64,000 bases of DNA from Fructobacillus tropaeoli. GTDB lineage: Bacteria > Bacillota > Bacilli > Lactobacillales > Lactobacillaceae. The stretch spans positions 94,368-158,367 of the forward strand of contig NZ_DF968081.1 of assembly GCF_001047135.2 (NCBI RefSeq), read 5' to 3'. A program made the position numbers and the translations under genes. Shown here piece by piece: positions 8,252-17,109 of the stretch. The notes below the pieces were generated by a model. That model searched no databases and had not been told where the DNA came from. It saw only the letters and a list, made by a program, of their open reading frames with translations. Positions within the stretch are counted from its first letter, which is position 1, and each line of letters begins with the position of its first letter.

Positions 8252-9634
8252 TTATTCACCAGCCTGTTCAGCCAGTTTTTCTTCCCACTTTGGCATAAAT
8301 GTATCTTCAAGATACTTCGTTCCAAAGTTATCTGTCAAGACATTTTCATCCAGCAACAAGGCCTTTTGGAAAGTCTGTGATGTGGAAACACCCACTAAGG
8401 AAGTTTCATCCACCATTCGTTCCAACTTCGCTAAGGCTTCCCCGCGCGTTTCATCATGGGCAATCAGCTTCGCGATCATCGAATCATAGAACGGCTGGAT
8501 GGTGTCGCCATTGTAAAGGGCTGAATCGATTCGAACCCCTGGTCCACCAGTTGGTAAGAAGACAAAGTCAACTTTTCCAGCACTAGGGGCAAAATTAGCT
8601 TCTGGCTTTTCAGCCGTCAACCGCATTTCAACGGCGTGACCACTGATTTGAACATCAGCTTGCTTTAACTTCAGTTCTTCACCGGCAGCCACTTCGACCT
8701 GCAAGCGCACCAAATCCAAGCCGGTCACCATTTCAGTGACTGGGTGCTCAACCTGAATTCGAGTGTTCATTTCCATGAAGTAGAACTTACCTTCTTGGTC
8801 TTGAAGGAATTCAATCGTTCCAGTATTTTCATAATCAATCGCGTTCACAGCCTTCGTGACAATGTCCATCAGCTCTTCACGCATTGTTGGTGTCACGGAA
8901 GCGGCTGGTGATTCTTCCATCACCTTTTGGTTCCGGCGCTGCAAAGAACAGTTTCGTTCTGGCAAGCAAATCACATTACCAAATTGGTCGCGAATCACTT
9001 GCATTTCGATATGGCGGACATTCGTCATGACTTTTTCGATGTACATATGGTCATCACCATATGACAACTGAGCTTCGCTTTGGGCGTTGATAAAGTTTTC
9101 TGCTAGTTCACCTTCTGAGTAAACAAAGCGCATTCCCTTACCACCACCACCGGCAGCTGCCTTCAGCAACAATGGGAATCCCGTCTTTTTTGAAACCTCA
9201 ATGGCTTCGTCAACGTTATGAATATAGCCATCAGAACCAGGGATTACCGGAACGCCTGCCTTCGTCATTTCTGCTCGAGCATGTTCCTTGTTTCCCATCA
9301 AATCGATTGTTTCAGGACGAGGGCCAATCCACTTAATGTTGACATCCCCGACCATTTCGGCAAATAGAGCGTTTTCTGATAAGAACCCATAGCCTGGGTG
9401 AATTGCTTCAGCACCCGTTAATAGGGCTGCTGTCACAACATTTTTCATGTTTAGGTAAGAATCAGCAGGCTTTGGCCCACCAACACAGATGGCCTCGTCT
9501 GCTACTTGAACGTGCAAAGAATCCTTGTCAGCCGTTGAATAAATCGCAACCGTTTGGATGCCCATTTCCTTCAACGTCCGGATAATCCGCACGGCGATTT
9601 CGCCACGATTGGCTACCAATACTTTTTTAAACAT
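8252..9634 (-). CDS. accC: Acetyl-CoA carboxylase, biotin carboxylase subunit
   Basis: ATP-dependent carboxylation of the biotin on AccB. The protein starts MFKKVLVANRGEIAVRIIRT, the family N-terminus. It has the ATP-grasp Gly-rich loop KAAAGGGGKGMR and the catalytic region MEMNTRIQVEHPVTE. I chose ATG at 9634 because GGAG sits about nine bases before it; an in-frame TTG at 9649 overlaps that site. The ATG lies one base past the fabZ2 stop, so the genes are coupled. About 460 residues, normal size. Confidence 0.96.
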   Translation of the reverse strand: MFKKVLVANRGEIAVRIIRTLKEMGIQTVAIYSTADKDSLHVQVADEAICVGGPKPADSYLNMKNVVTAALLTGAEAIHPGYGFLSENALFAEMVGDVNIKWIGPRPETIDLMGNKEHARAEMTKAGVPVIPGSDGYIHNVDEAIEVSKKTGFPLLLKAAAGGGGKGMRFVYSEGELAENFINAQSEAQLSYGDDHMYIEKVMTNVRHIEMQVIRDQFGNVICLPERNCSLQRRNQKVMEESPAASVTPTMREELMDIVTKAVNAIDYENTGTIEFLQDQEGKFYFMEMNTRIQVEHPVTEMVTGLDLVRLQVEVAAGEELKLKQADVQISGHAVEMRLTAEKPEANFAPSAGKVDFVFLPTGGPGVRIDSALYNGDTIQPFYDSMIAKLIAHDETRGEALAKLERMVDETSLVGVSTSQTFQKALLLDENVLTDNFGTKYLEDTFMPKWEEKLAEQAGE

Positions 9635-9635
9635 C

Positions 9636-10067
9636 TTAATCTCCAACAATAAATGTCAATTCAGCGGTTGTAGCCTTCTTACCATTCACCCAGGCAATTC
9701 CTTTTCCTGAACCAACAGGGCCACGCAAGCGATCCAAAACGACTTCTAAGCGCAATTGGTCACCAGGACGAACCATTTGACGGTAGCGAGCCTTCTTAAT
9801 GCCGCCAAAGTAAGCTGTCTTACCCTTGAACTCGGGCATTGAAAGCAAAGCAACAGCACCAGCTTGGGCCAATGCTTCAACGGTCAAAGCACCTGGGAAA
9901 GTTGGGTTACCAGGGAAGTGTCCTTGGAAGATTTCTTCGTTAATGGAAATGTTCTTGATGGCCACACAGCGCTCACCAGGTACTAATTCCTCAACCGTGT
10001 CCAACATCAACATTGGGTAACGATGTGGAAGAATTTCTTGAATTTCCTTTGTGTTCAATTGGGTCAT
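9636..10067 (-). CDS. fabZ: 3-hydroxyacyl-ACP dehydratase FabZ (second copy)
   Basis: A 143-residue hot-dog-fold dehydratase of the fatty-acid elongation cycle. LPHRYPMLMLD and the catalytic His/Glu region GHFPGNPTFPGALTVEALAQ are present. Lactobacillales fab clusters usually carry two FabZ-type genes; the one beside accB/accC is generally the ordinary dehydratase, and the first gene of the operon the dehydratase/isomerase. That split is family knowledge, not shown here. Confidence 0.94.
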   Translation of the reverse strand: MTQLNTKEIQEILPHRYPMLMLDTVEELVPGERCVAIKNISINEEIFQGHFPGNPTFPGALTVEALAQAGAVALLSMPEFKGKTAYFGGIKKARYRQMVRPGDQLRLEVVLDRLRGPVGSGKGIAWVNGKKATTAELTFIVGD

Positions 10068-10096
10068 AGCTCTTCTCCTTTTAGCTGTCTATGTAC

Positions 10097-10140
10097 ATCC
10101 AAGCAATGCTTGGATAAGACGATCGGCTGAAATAGCCGTC
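10097..10140 (-). other. Two intercistronic stem-loops between accB and fabZ2
   Basis: ATCCAAGCAATGCTTGGAT (10097-10115) is a perfect 9-bp hairpin. A second, CGGCT-GAAAT-AGCCG with flanking GAC/GTC, follows at 10118-10140. Neither has a T-run. Confidence 0.5.
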
Positions 10141-10147
10141 TAATCTA

Positions 10148-10624
10148 TTAATCAGTTGTGACACGGTAAAGTGGCATATCAAAATCAATCACTTCTTCGT
10201 TATCAACCAAAACTTCAGCAATGGTACCAGAAACGTCTGACTTGATTTCAGTCATCAACTTCATGGCTTCAATGATAGCAACCGTTTCGCCCTTTTCGAC
10301 GTGGTCGCCAACATTCTTAAAGTTTGGTTCACCTGGCTTTGGTTGGAGATAAACCGTTCCGACCATTGGTGCCTTGATTTCTTTTCCAGCGGCTGCTGGT
10401 GCAGCTACTTCAGGTGCAGCGGCCTGAGCTGCTGGCGCTTGGTTCACAACAGGTTGTGCTGCGGGTGCACTTGGCGCTACTGGCGCTGGTGTGTTACTGC
10501 CTTGAACCTGTTCGTTCTTAGACAAGTGCAATGAAAATTGACCATCTTGGATGTAAACATCCCGCAGGGTAGACTTTTCCAAGTCTGCCATCAATTCACG
10601 AATTTCTTTGACATTTAAATTCAT
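10148..10624 (-). CDS. accB: Biotin carboxyl carrier protein of acetyl-CoA carboxylase
   Basis: 158 residues. An N-terminal segment is followed by a Pro/Ala-rich flexible linker (about 45-80), then a biotinyl domain with EAMKLM; the Lys near residue 122 is the biotin site. The start ATG at 10624 follows AGAGGGA. It lies between fabF and fabZ2 in the operon. Confidence 0.96.
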   Translation of the reverse strand: MNLNVKEIRELMADLEKSTLRDVYIQDGQFSLHLSKNEQVQGSNTPAPVAPSAPAAQPVVNQAPAAQAAAPEVAAPAAAGKEIKAPMVGTVYLQPKPGEPNFKNVGDHVEKGETVAIIEAMKLMTEIKSDVSGTIAEVLVDNEEVIDFDMPLYRVTTD

Positions 10625-10639
10625 TATTGAACTTCCCTC

Positions 10640-11890
10640 TTACCACTTCTTGAAGACAACAGCTGCGTTATGACCACCAAAACCATAGTTAGCAGACAAA
10701 ACATATTCAGGAGCCGTATTCTTGTTCGTTTCGTTAACCAAGTTCACCAACTTTGTGTGCTCATCAGGTTCATCAAAGCCAACGTTAACTGGCAATTGAC
10801 CACGGTCGATAGCACCAACAGAAGCAACGGCTTCGATGGCACCAGCGGCACCCAAAAGGTGACCAGTCATTCCCTTCGTTGATGAAACCAATACAGAGTT
10901 CGGACCAAAGACAGAAGCAACAGCTTCGGCTTCACCTGAATCGTTTGCACCGGTAGCAGTACCGTGGGCGTTCAAATAAGTAACGTCTTCTGGCTTGATA
11001 TCAGCATCCTTCAAGGCTGCCTTCATTGCCCGAGCAGCTCCTTCACCGTCAGGGGCAGGAGAAGTCATGTGGTAAGCATCTGATGATGCACCATAACCAA
11101 CCACTTCGGCCAAGATGTTGGCACCACGAGCTTCAGCATGTTCCAAGGACTCCAATACAAGGATTCCTGAACCTTCACCCAAGACAAAACCGTGACGGTT
11201 CTTGTCAAATGGCTTTGAAGCTTGTGCAGGGTCTTCTTCCTTTGACAAAGCAGTCAAAGCGGCGAAACCAGCAATTCCAATTTCGTTGACAGTCGCTTCT
11301 GAACCACCAGTCAACATCACGTCTTCACGACCCGATTGGATACGCCAGAAGGCTTCACCAATGGCGTTCGTAGCTGAGGCACAAGCCGTTACGACTGTGA
11401 AGTTCACGCCACGAGCACCAAAGCGCAATGAAACGTTTCCTGAAACCATGTTCGGAATTGATTCAGGGACGAACAATGGTGAAACGCGTTGTGGTCCCTT
11501 TTCGTGCATCTTAATCACTTGTTCTTGGATAGTTGTCAAACCACCAATTCCATTTCCCAAGATAACACCAAAACGTTCTGAATTAGCAACCTTTGACTTT
11601 GCTTCTGAACCTTCATCAGGCAACAAACCTGCTTGGTCCAAGGCTTGGTAAGAAGCATCGATAGCATACTGTGAGAACAAGTCCAACTTACGTGCATCAC
11701 GCTTTCCAACGCGCAAAGCTGGATCAAAACCGTCAACTTGTCCGGCAACTGAAATACCAGTTTCAGTTGCATCAAACTTCGTGATTGGCTTAATTCCTAA
11801 TTTTTCATCAAAAAGGCCATCCAAGAAGGTCTTTGTATCGTTTCCTAATGGGGTAACAGCCCCCATCCCAGTAATTACGACTCGTGTCAT
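10640..11890 (-). CDS. fabF: 3-oxoacyl-ACP synthase II
   Basis: 416-residue condensing enzyme that elongates acyl-ACP with malonyl-ACP. The Cys-His-His triad is visible: TACASATNA (Cys near 167), NAHGTATGAND, and KGMTGHLLGAAGA. The C-terminal glycine-rich NYGFGGHNAA is intact. Spacing to accB is 15 bases. Confidence 0.96.
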   Translation of the reverse strand: MTRVVITGMGAVTPLGNDTKTFLDGLFDEKLGIKPITKFDATETGISVAGQVDGFDPALRVGKRDARKLDLFSQYAIDASYQALDQAGLLPDEGSEAKSKVANSERFGVILGNGIGGLTTIQEQVIKMHEKGPQRVSPLFVPESIPNMVSGNVSLRFGARGVNFTVVTACASATNAIGEAFWRIQSGREDVMLTGGSEATVNEIGIAGFAALTALSKEEDPAQASKPFDKNRHGFVLGEGSGILVLESLEHAEARGANILAEVVGYGASSDAYHMTSPAPDGEGAARAMKAALKDADIKPEDVTYLNAHGTATGANDSGEAEAVASVFGPNSVLVSSTKGMTGHLLGAAGAIEAVASVGAIDRGQLPVNVGFDEPDEHTKLVNLVNETNKNTAPEYVLSANYGFGGHNAAVVFKKW

Positions 11891-11936
11891 TGCCGCTTCC
11901 TTTCTAATCTAAGTAACTTAAAATGAACGATGCTTA

Positions 11937-12665
11937 TTAAATATAAAGGCCACCGTCAACGGTAATCGTTTGTCCAGTCATGTAGTCGTTGCCGGCTAAG
12001 AATAGCGCAACATCGGCCACATCATCGATTGAACCAAACCGTGACAAAGGAATCTCATTCAAGATGGCTTCACGCGCCTTGTCTGACAAGGCATCCGTCA
12101 TATCTGAAACGATCATCCCAGGGGCGATGGCGTTTACGCGGATATTGCGCTTCGCCCCTTCCTTAGCCAAAGACTTTGTCAAACCGATGATACCAGCCTT
12201 TGAGGCGGCATAATTGGCTTGACCAACATTGCCCATTTGACCAACAACAGAAGCCATGTTCAAAATCACACCATGCTTTTGTCGAATCATCTTCTTGAAG
12301 ACGGGTTGTGTCACGTTGAACGTTCCATTCAAGTTTGTGTTCACAACCTGGGCAAAATCAGCTGGGCTCATCCCCATCACTAACTGGTCCTTGGTAATCC
12401 CGGCGTTGTTCACCAAGATATCAATGCCTTCAAAGCCTTCTTGCTTGTACAAGTCTTTGAAAGTTGCTTCAACTGTTTCGGCATCAGCAACGTCAAACTG
12501 CAACGTCATTGGCTTTTGCTTGAAGGAGTTGATGACTTCTTCTTTAATAGCAGAACGACCATGCAAGATAACACGGGCGCCCGCATTATCAAAAGCGTGA
12601 GCAACGGCTAGGCCGATTCCTCGTGATGACCCAGTTACCAAAACGGTTTGATTAGTAAAGTCCAT
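11937..12665 (-). CDS. fabG: 3-oxoacyl-ACP reductase
   Basis: 242-residue short-chain dehydrogenase. TGSSRGIG near residue 11 binds NADPH, NNAG near 88 is present, and the catalytic Ser and YAASK are followed by the usual NVNAIAPG-type segment (RVNAIAPGMI). The start ATG at 12665 follows AAAGGA. It reduces the ketoacyl-ACP made by FabF/FabH. Confidence 0.96.
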   Translation of the reverse strand: MDFTNQTVLVTGSSRGIGLAVAHAFDNAGARVILHGRSAIKEEVINSFKQKPMTLQFDVADAETVEATFKDLYKQEGFEGIDILVNNAGITKDQLVMGMSPADFAQVVNTNLNGTFNVTQPVFKKMIRQKHGVILNMASVVGQMGNVGQANYAASKAGIIGLTKSLAKEGAKRNIRVNAIAPGMIVSDMTDALSDKAREAILNEIPLSRFGSIDDVADVALFLAGNDYMTGQTITVDGGLYI

Positions 12666-12671
12666 GGATTC

Positions 12672-13613
12672 TTATCCTTTCTCTGCGTTGATCGCATCAA
12701 CGACTTTTTGATAGGAAACAAAGTCCGTCACCGTGTACTTGGTAACATCCTTTGGCGCAATTTTCTTCGCAAATTTGACGAGGGTAGCGGCAGGTCCAAT
12801 TTCAACCAAAGTATCAACTCCGGCATCCACCATCTCCTGCAAGCATTGTGCAAAGTAGGTTGGTGAAACAATCTGCTTCGTCAAGGTATCCTTGACTGTT
12901 TCAGCTGTAAAGGCTTGCTTCGTCGTGTTGGAATAAACAGGGTAAGCCCCTACACCAAACTCTTCTTCTGCCAAGCGCGTGGCCATCTTTTCAGAGGCTT
13001 CATTTAGCAATGGCGTGTGGAAGGCACCAACAACTGGCAACTCGACCTGCTTTTTCACGCCGGCTTCCGTTAATGTCTCAACAGTCTGGTCAACATCGGC
13101 TTTGACACCGCCGATAACCAGTTGTGAAAAGGTATTAAAATTAGCTGGGTAAACTTGTAGGCCCTGCTTTTGCAAACCTTCAACAACCTCAACAATCATA
13201 TCTTGGTTATCATCCAAAACCGCAACCATCTTGCCGGGGTTCTTGTCGCCAACCTCTTGCATGTATTGACCACGATCTTTAACCAAGGCGATTGCCTGCT
13301 CAAAGGTCAAAATGCCATTGGCCACCAAGGCTGGATATTCACCCAAGGAAAGACCCAAACCAGCAACCACATCCGTTAAGCCAGCATCCTTTAATGAAGC
13401 AGCTAATGCCGCATCCATCGCCACGATGGCTGGTTGTGCGTACTGTGTTTGCCGAATTTTTTCTTCGTCTTGGTCTAACTCGTTTAAATCGTAACCCAAG
13501 ATGGCAGAAGCCTTGTCGATATAAGCCTTGTAGCCTGGCAAGTTTTCATAGAGGTCAGTCCCCATGCCCGCTTGCTGTGATCCCTGACCGTTGAATAGCA
13601 GTCCTATTTTCAT
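12672..13613 (-). CDS. fabD: Malonyl-CoA:ACP transacylase
   Basis: 313 residues. FNGQGSQQAGM at the N-terminus, nucleophile elbow GLSLGEYPAL (Ser near 92) and catalytic His in VGAFHTPL. It loads malonyl groups on ACP. It lies six bases from fabG and 12 bases downstream of the fabK stop. Confidence 0.95.
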   Translation of the reverse strand: MKIGLLFNGQGSQQAGMGTDLYENLPGYKAYIDKASAILGYDLNELDQDEEKIRQTQYAQPAIVAMDAALAASLKDAGLTDVVAGLGLSLGEYPALVANGILTFEQAIALVKDRGQYMQEVGDKNPGKMVAVLDDNQDMIVEVVEGLQKQGLQVYPANFNTFSQLVIGGVKADVDQTVETLTEAGVKKQVELPVVGAFHTPLLNEASEKMATRLAEEEFGVGAYPVYSNTTKQAFTAETVKDTLTKQIVSPTYFAQCLQEMVDAGVDTLVEIGPAATLVKFAKKIAPKDVTKYTVTDFVSYQKVVDAINAEKG

Positions 13614-13625
13614 TAGAAACCTCGC

Positions 13626-14591
13626 TTATTTTGCCTTGTTTTCAATGCCCATAATGTCCGTTGCTTGTGCCCAAATTCCGGCCAAGATTTCAGCAACAGG
13701 CTTTTCATCATTGACCATTCCTGAAATTTGACCAGCCATGAAGGCGCCACCGTTCTTGTCACCATCGACAACGGCGGCACGCAAAGTTCCTGATTCAAGC
13801 TTTTCAACTGTTTCGTAATCAGGTTCTGGCTTACCGATTTCTTCTACTTCGCGCTTCACGTATTCCTTGGCCATCTTGTTCTTCAAGACACGGACACGTG
13901 AACCAACAATGTTACCAGTGATAATCGTATCAATATCACGGGCCTTCAAGACCTTGGCCTTGTAGTTTGGGTGAACTTCAGATTCGGTAGCCGTCAAGAA
14001 ACGAGTTCCCATTTGGACCCCTGAGGCACCCAAGGCAAAGGCAGCGGCAACACCGCGGCCATCACCGATTCCACCAGCGGCAATAACTGGAATATCAACG
14101 GCATCAACAACTTGTGGCACCAAAGCCATCGTTGTCATTTGACCGATGTGGCCACCTGATTCCATTCCTTCAGCAACCACGGCGTCAACACCCTTACGTT
14201 GCATCATCTTCGCCATTGAAACGGATGGCACAACAGGGATAACCGTTACGCCTGCGGCATGCAATTCTTCCAAGAATGGTGATGGATCACCGGCACCGGT
14301 AGCAACAACCTTCACGCCTTCTTCCAAAATGACATCGAAGACTTCGCGAATGTGACGAGACATCAGCATCACGTTCACACCAAAAGGCTTATCCGTTAAT
14401 TCCTTGGCACGACGAACTTCACGACGAACTTCGTCACCGTGCCAGTAACCAGTTCCAATAAAACCAAGTCCACCAGCTTCAGATACAGCGGCAGCTAAGG
14501 CACCTGTACCGGCCCAAGTCATCCCACCTTCAACGATTGGGTACTTCATCCCTAATTTATCAAAAATGGGGTTGTCAATTTTAAATGTCAT
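13626..14591 (-). CDS. fabK: Enoyl-ACP reductase II (FMN-dependent)
   Basis: 321-residue TIM-barrel nitronate-monooxygenase-like flavoprotein. PIVEGGMTWAGTG at the N-terminus, AEGMESGGHIG in the middle and AAGGIGDGRG for FMN phosphate binding. It reduces enoyl-ACP with NAD(P)H and is the triclosan-resistant alternative to FabI; no fabI is seen in the cluster. Confidence 0.93.
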   Translation of the reverse strand: MTFKIDNPIFDKLGMKYPIVEGGMTWAGTGALAAAVSEAGGLGFIGTGYWHGDEVRREVRRAKELTDKPFGVNVMLMSRHIREVFDVILEEGVKVVATGAGDPSPFLEELHAAGVTVIPVVPSVSMAKMMQRKGVDAVVAEGMESGGHIGQMTTMALVPQVVDAVDIPVIAAGGIGDGRGVAAAFALGASGVQMGTRFLTATESEVHPNYKAKVLKARDIDTIITGNIVGSRVRVLKNKMAKEYVKREVEEIGKPEPDYETVEKLESGTLRAAVVDGDKNGGAFMAGQISGMVNDEKPVAEILAGIWAQATDIMGIENKAK

Positions 14592-14627
14592 AATCTCTGC
14601 CTCTTTATTTTATCTACCTGTATGTAT

Positions 14628-14642
14628 GCGGTTAAAAACCGC
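14628..14642 (-). other. Intercistronic stem-loop between acpP and fabK
   Basis: GCGGTTAAAAACCGC is a perfect 6-bp stem with an AAA loop, with no T-run after it. Confidence 0.45.
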
Positions 14643-14649
14643 TTGATGC

Positions 14650-14892
14650 TTACTTCTGGTCAAGTTGGTCCTTGATCTTGTTAACCAAGTCTTGAACAGT
14701 CTTAACTTCTTCAGTTTCTTCCAACTTGATGTCGAAGTCGTCTTCGACACGGTTCAAAACTTCGAACAAGTCCAATGAATCAGCATCGATATCATCAGTC
14801 ATGTTAGTAGTCAATGAAACTTCTGAATCTTCCAAATCGAATTGGTCGATCAAAATTTCCTTAACCTTGTCAAAAATTTCTTCGTTAGTCAT
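14650..14892 (-). CDS. acpP: Acyl carrier protein
   Basis: 80-residue acidic carrier. DADSLDLFE holds the Ser that receives 4'-phosphopantetheine. I chose the second ATG (14892, MTNEEIF) because the AGGAG is nine bases before it and only about three bases before the ATG at 14898. Confidence 0.95.
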   Translation of the reverse strand: MTNEEIFDKVKEILIDQFDLEDSEVSLTTNMTDDIDADSLDLFEVLNRVEDDFDIKLEETEEVKTVQDLVNKIKDQLDQK

Positions 14893-14942
14893 GAGCATGC
14901 TCTCCTATATAGATGTTCGTATTGCAATACGTTGGATTTTTA

Positions 14943-14962
14943 CGGTGCAGTCTACTACACCG
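14943..14962 (-). other. Intercistronic stem-loop between fabH and acpP
   Basis: CGGTG and CACCG enclose a ten-base loop. The stem is only 5 bp, so support is weak, but it fits the pattern of hairpins in this operon's gaps. Confidence 0.3.
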
Positions 14963-14986
14963 CAATTCTGATTTTTTATTTTTTAA

Positions 14987-15961
14987 TTAAAGTTGCCAAA
15001 TTTGGACGCCAATCGCAAGACCGCCACCAAAGCCGACAAAGGCAATCTTCATGCCGGGCTTAATTTGACCACTGCGACGCAATTCGTCGAGCAAGATGGC
15101 CGTTGAACCGGCAGATGTGTTGCCATATTCTTCCATGTTCGTTGGGAACTTGTCCATTGGTTGGCCAAAGTTCTTTGCCATGGATTCCACAATACGCTTG
15201 TTTGCCTGGTGAGCCAGGTAAAAGTCGACGTCGTCGGCCTCAAGTCCAGCCTTTTCCAACGCCTTCTGCATCACCTTGGGCACTTCACGCGTGGCAAAGC
15301 TATAAACGCTTCGGCCGTCCTGGTGGAAGTATGGATCAAGTGGTGAAATTTCACCAGCAAAGACATTCTTATTGGCAAAGCGGCCAGTCAAGATTGCTTG
15401 ACCACGGTCACCGAATGACTGCAATTCTTCTGCAATCAAGCCAACGGGGTCGGCCGTCTTCTCCAGCAAAACGCCACCAGCACCATCGCCGAACAAGACA
15501 GAAACCGTCCGGTCTTTCCAGTCAACCAGCTTTGACAGCACTTCCGCTCCAATAAACATCCCCTTCTGATAACGACCAGAGGAAAGGAAAGAAGAGGCAA
15601 CCGACATGCCGTAAACAAAGCCGGAACAAGCCGCATTCAAATCAAAGGCAAAAGCGTTCGGTGCTTCGATATTTCCCTGCACAATCGCAGCTGTATGAGG
15701 TGAAAGGGCATCGGGTGACATCGTCCCCACAATAATAAAGTCCAAATCAGCGGGATCCCAACCCGATTGTTCTAATAACTTTTTGGCAACACTTGTTGCC
15801 AAATCTGATGTATTCTCAGTTGTCACAACGTGGCGTTGGTGAATACCAGTTCGTGGATAAATCCACTCATCACTGGTATCCATCAATTTCGTCAAGTCAT
15901 CATTTGTTACCACTCGTTCTGGCACTTGCATGGCCGTAGTAACAATCTTAATGTTTTCCAT
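14987..15961 (-). CDS. fabH: 3-oxoacyl-ACP synthase III
   Basis: 324 residues. It starts fatty-acid synthesis by condensing acetyl-CoA with malonyl-ACP. Cys in LNAACSGFVYG (near 113), His in LAHQANKRI and Asn in YGNTSAGST complete the Cys-His-Asn triad. The ribosome binding site is weak. A second fabH paralogue lies at 44388-45362, outside the cluster. Confidence 0.95.
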   Translation of the reverse strand: MENIKIVTTAMQVPERVVTNDDLTKLMDTSDEWIYPRTGIHQRHVVTTENTSDLATSVAKKLLEQSGWDPADLDFIIVGTMSPDALSPHTAAIVQGNIEAPNAFAFDLNAACSGFVYGMSVASSFLSSGRYQKGMFIGAEVLSKLVDWKDRTVSVLFGDGAGGVLLEKTADPVGLIAEELQSFGDRGQAILTGRFANKNVFAGEISPLDPYFHQDGRSVYSFATREVPKVMQKALEKAGLEADDVDFYLAHQANKRIVESMAKNFGQPMDKFPTNMEEYGNTSAGSTAILLDELRRSGQIKPGMKIAFVGFGGGLAIGVQIWQL

Positions 15962-15983
15962 AATTTTTCACAATCCCGTTCGA

Positions 15984-16454
15984 CTAACTATCAATTAAGG
16001 CCTTCAAATAAGCTTGTAAGTTATGTACCGCACGTTCCATCGCTAGCGCCTCTTCATTGGACATGTCTTCCAACAAAGCTTTGGTCACCTTAAAATGAAG
16101 CGCTTGGTGCGCCCGGTATAAGATTCGCCCCTGATGGGTTAAACCTAATTTCACCACCCGCTTATCTTCCTTTGAACGACGGCGTTCGACATACCCCTTA
16201 TCAACTAAGCGGTCGATGGCCGTAGTCATCGCACTTGGGCTCAGGTGAACAGCCTTTGCCACCTGCGAGGCTGTTTTTTCCTCGTACATGGAAATCGCAT
16301 AAATCGTATGCACTTCTTTGACCGTCAAAGCCGAAAAAGGGCTCTGTTTGAGTTCGTATTCTTCCACCCAAACAACATTGGCAAGCATCTCCATCAAATC
16401 ATGATTGATTTGCTTGACGTTGACCTGCTGGTTAGCCAGCTCAGTTTTGCTCAT
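15984..16454 (-). CDS. fabT: MarR-family regulator of fatty-acid synthesis
   Basis: 156 residues with a winged helix (AKAVHLSPSAMTTAIDRLVDKGYVERRRSKEDKR). In Lactobacillales FabT sits second in the fab cluster and represses it when loaded with long-chain acyl-ACP. Its ATG overlaps the end of fabZ1 by 14 bases, so translation is probably coupled. A matching operator is seen at 16961-16977. It is longer at the N-terminus than some FabT proteins, with a run up to HDLMEMLANVVW. Confidence 0.92.
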   Translation of the reverse strand: MSKTELANQQVNVKQINHDLMEMLANVVWVEEYELKQSPFSALTVKEVHTIYAISMYEEKTASQVAKAVHLSPSAMTTAIDRLVDKGYVERRRSKEDKRVVKLGLTHQGRILYRAHQALHFKVTKALLEDMSNEEALAMERAVHNLQAYLKALIDS

Positions 16455-16884
16455 CAGGTGCCACCACGAACATTAGTTCCGCGCTGGTTGCGACCTTATC
16501 ATTGACCTTAGCCGTGACCATAACGGTCCCCATGTTCTCTCGAACTTTGCCAAATGTAACATGTAACTTCAAAACATCACCAGGAACAACCATCTTCTTG
16601 AACTTGGCATCATTGATACCTGTCATGTAGGCTGTCTTGCCCTTAAATTGTGGTGATGACAAAATCAAGATTGACGCTGCTTGCGCCAATGACTCAATAA
16701 TCAAGACACCGGGCATCACTGGGTTACCAGGAAAATGTCCTTGGAAGAATTGTTCGTTAATCGTCACGTTTTTAACAGCAACAATTGATTCATCAGGAAC
16801 CATTTCTTCAACGTAGTCCATATAGATGATTGGGTAACGGTTTGGAATGAGGTCCATAATTTCAGTCGTAGTCAGTACTGGCAT
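16441..16884 (-). CDS. fabZ: FabZ/FabN-type 3-hydroxyacyl-ACP dehydratase, operon leader
   Basis: 147-residue hot-dog dehydratase with LIPNRYPIIYMD and GHFPGNPVMPGVLIIESLAQAA. It is the first gene of the cluster. In enterococci and lactobacilli the gene at this place (FabN/FabZ1) often also isomerises trans-2 to cis-3 decenoyl-ACP, which starts unsaturated fatty acids; no fabA or fabM is visible here, so that role is plausible but inferred. AAGGAAA precedes the ATG. Confidence 0.92.
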   Translation of the reverse strand: MPVLTTTEIMDLIPNRYPIIYMDYVEEMVPDESIVAVKNVTINEQFFQGHFPGNPVMPGVLIIESLAQAASILILSSPQFKGKTAYMTGINDAKFKKMVVPGDVLKLHVTFGKVRENMGTVMVTAKVNDKVATSAELMFVVAPDEQN

Positions 16885-16945
16885 TAGGGTTTCCTTTCTT
16901 AATGGCCGAGAATGGCCCTAGTTAACTTCAATTCACAATAAAAAC

Positions 16946-16977
16946 AGTCTAACAGTTAATACTTCGATAGTCAAACT
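16946..16977 (-). promoter_or_regulatory. fab operon promoter with overlapping FabT box
   Basis: On the minus strand TTGACT (16969-16974) and TAGACT (16946-16951) are spaced by 17 bases. AGTTTGACTATCGAAGT (16961-16977) covers the -35 and matches the known FabT palindrome pattern (AnTTTGAnTATCAAAnT, one mismatch). Binding there would block RNA polymerase. Confidence 0.8.
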
Positions 16978-17109
16978 ATTAGCGTTTCTCAACTCATTTT
17001 AACACTTTCTACCTATATTAATTATTAAAAATCAGCTTGCCCCGCGACAGTTATTTAATAGCTTAGATTGATATGGAAAAGCTTAGAAAAATCAGCCCTT
17101 TCACAACCT

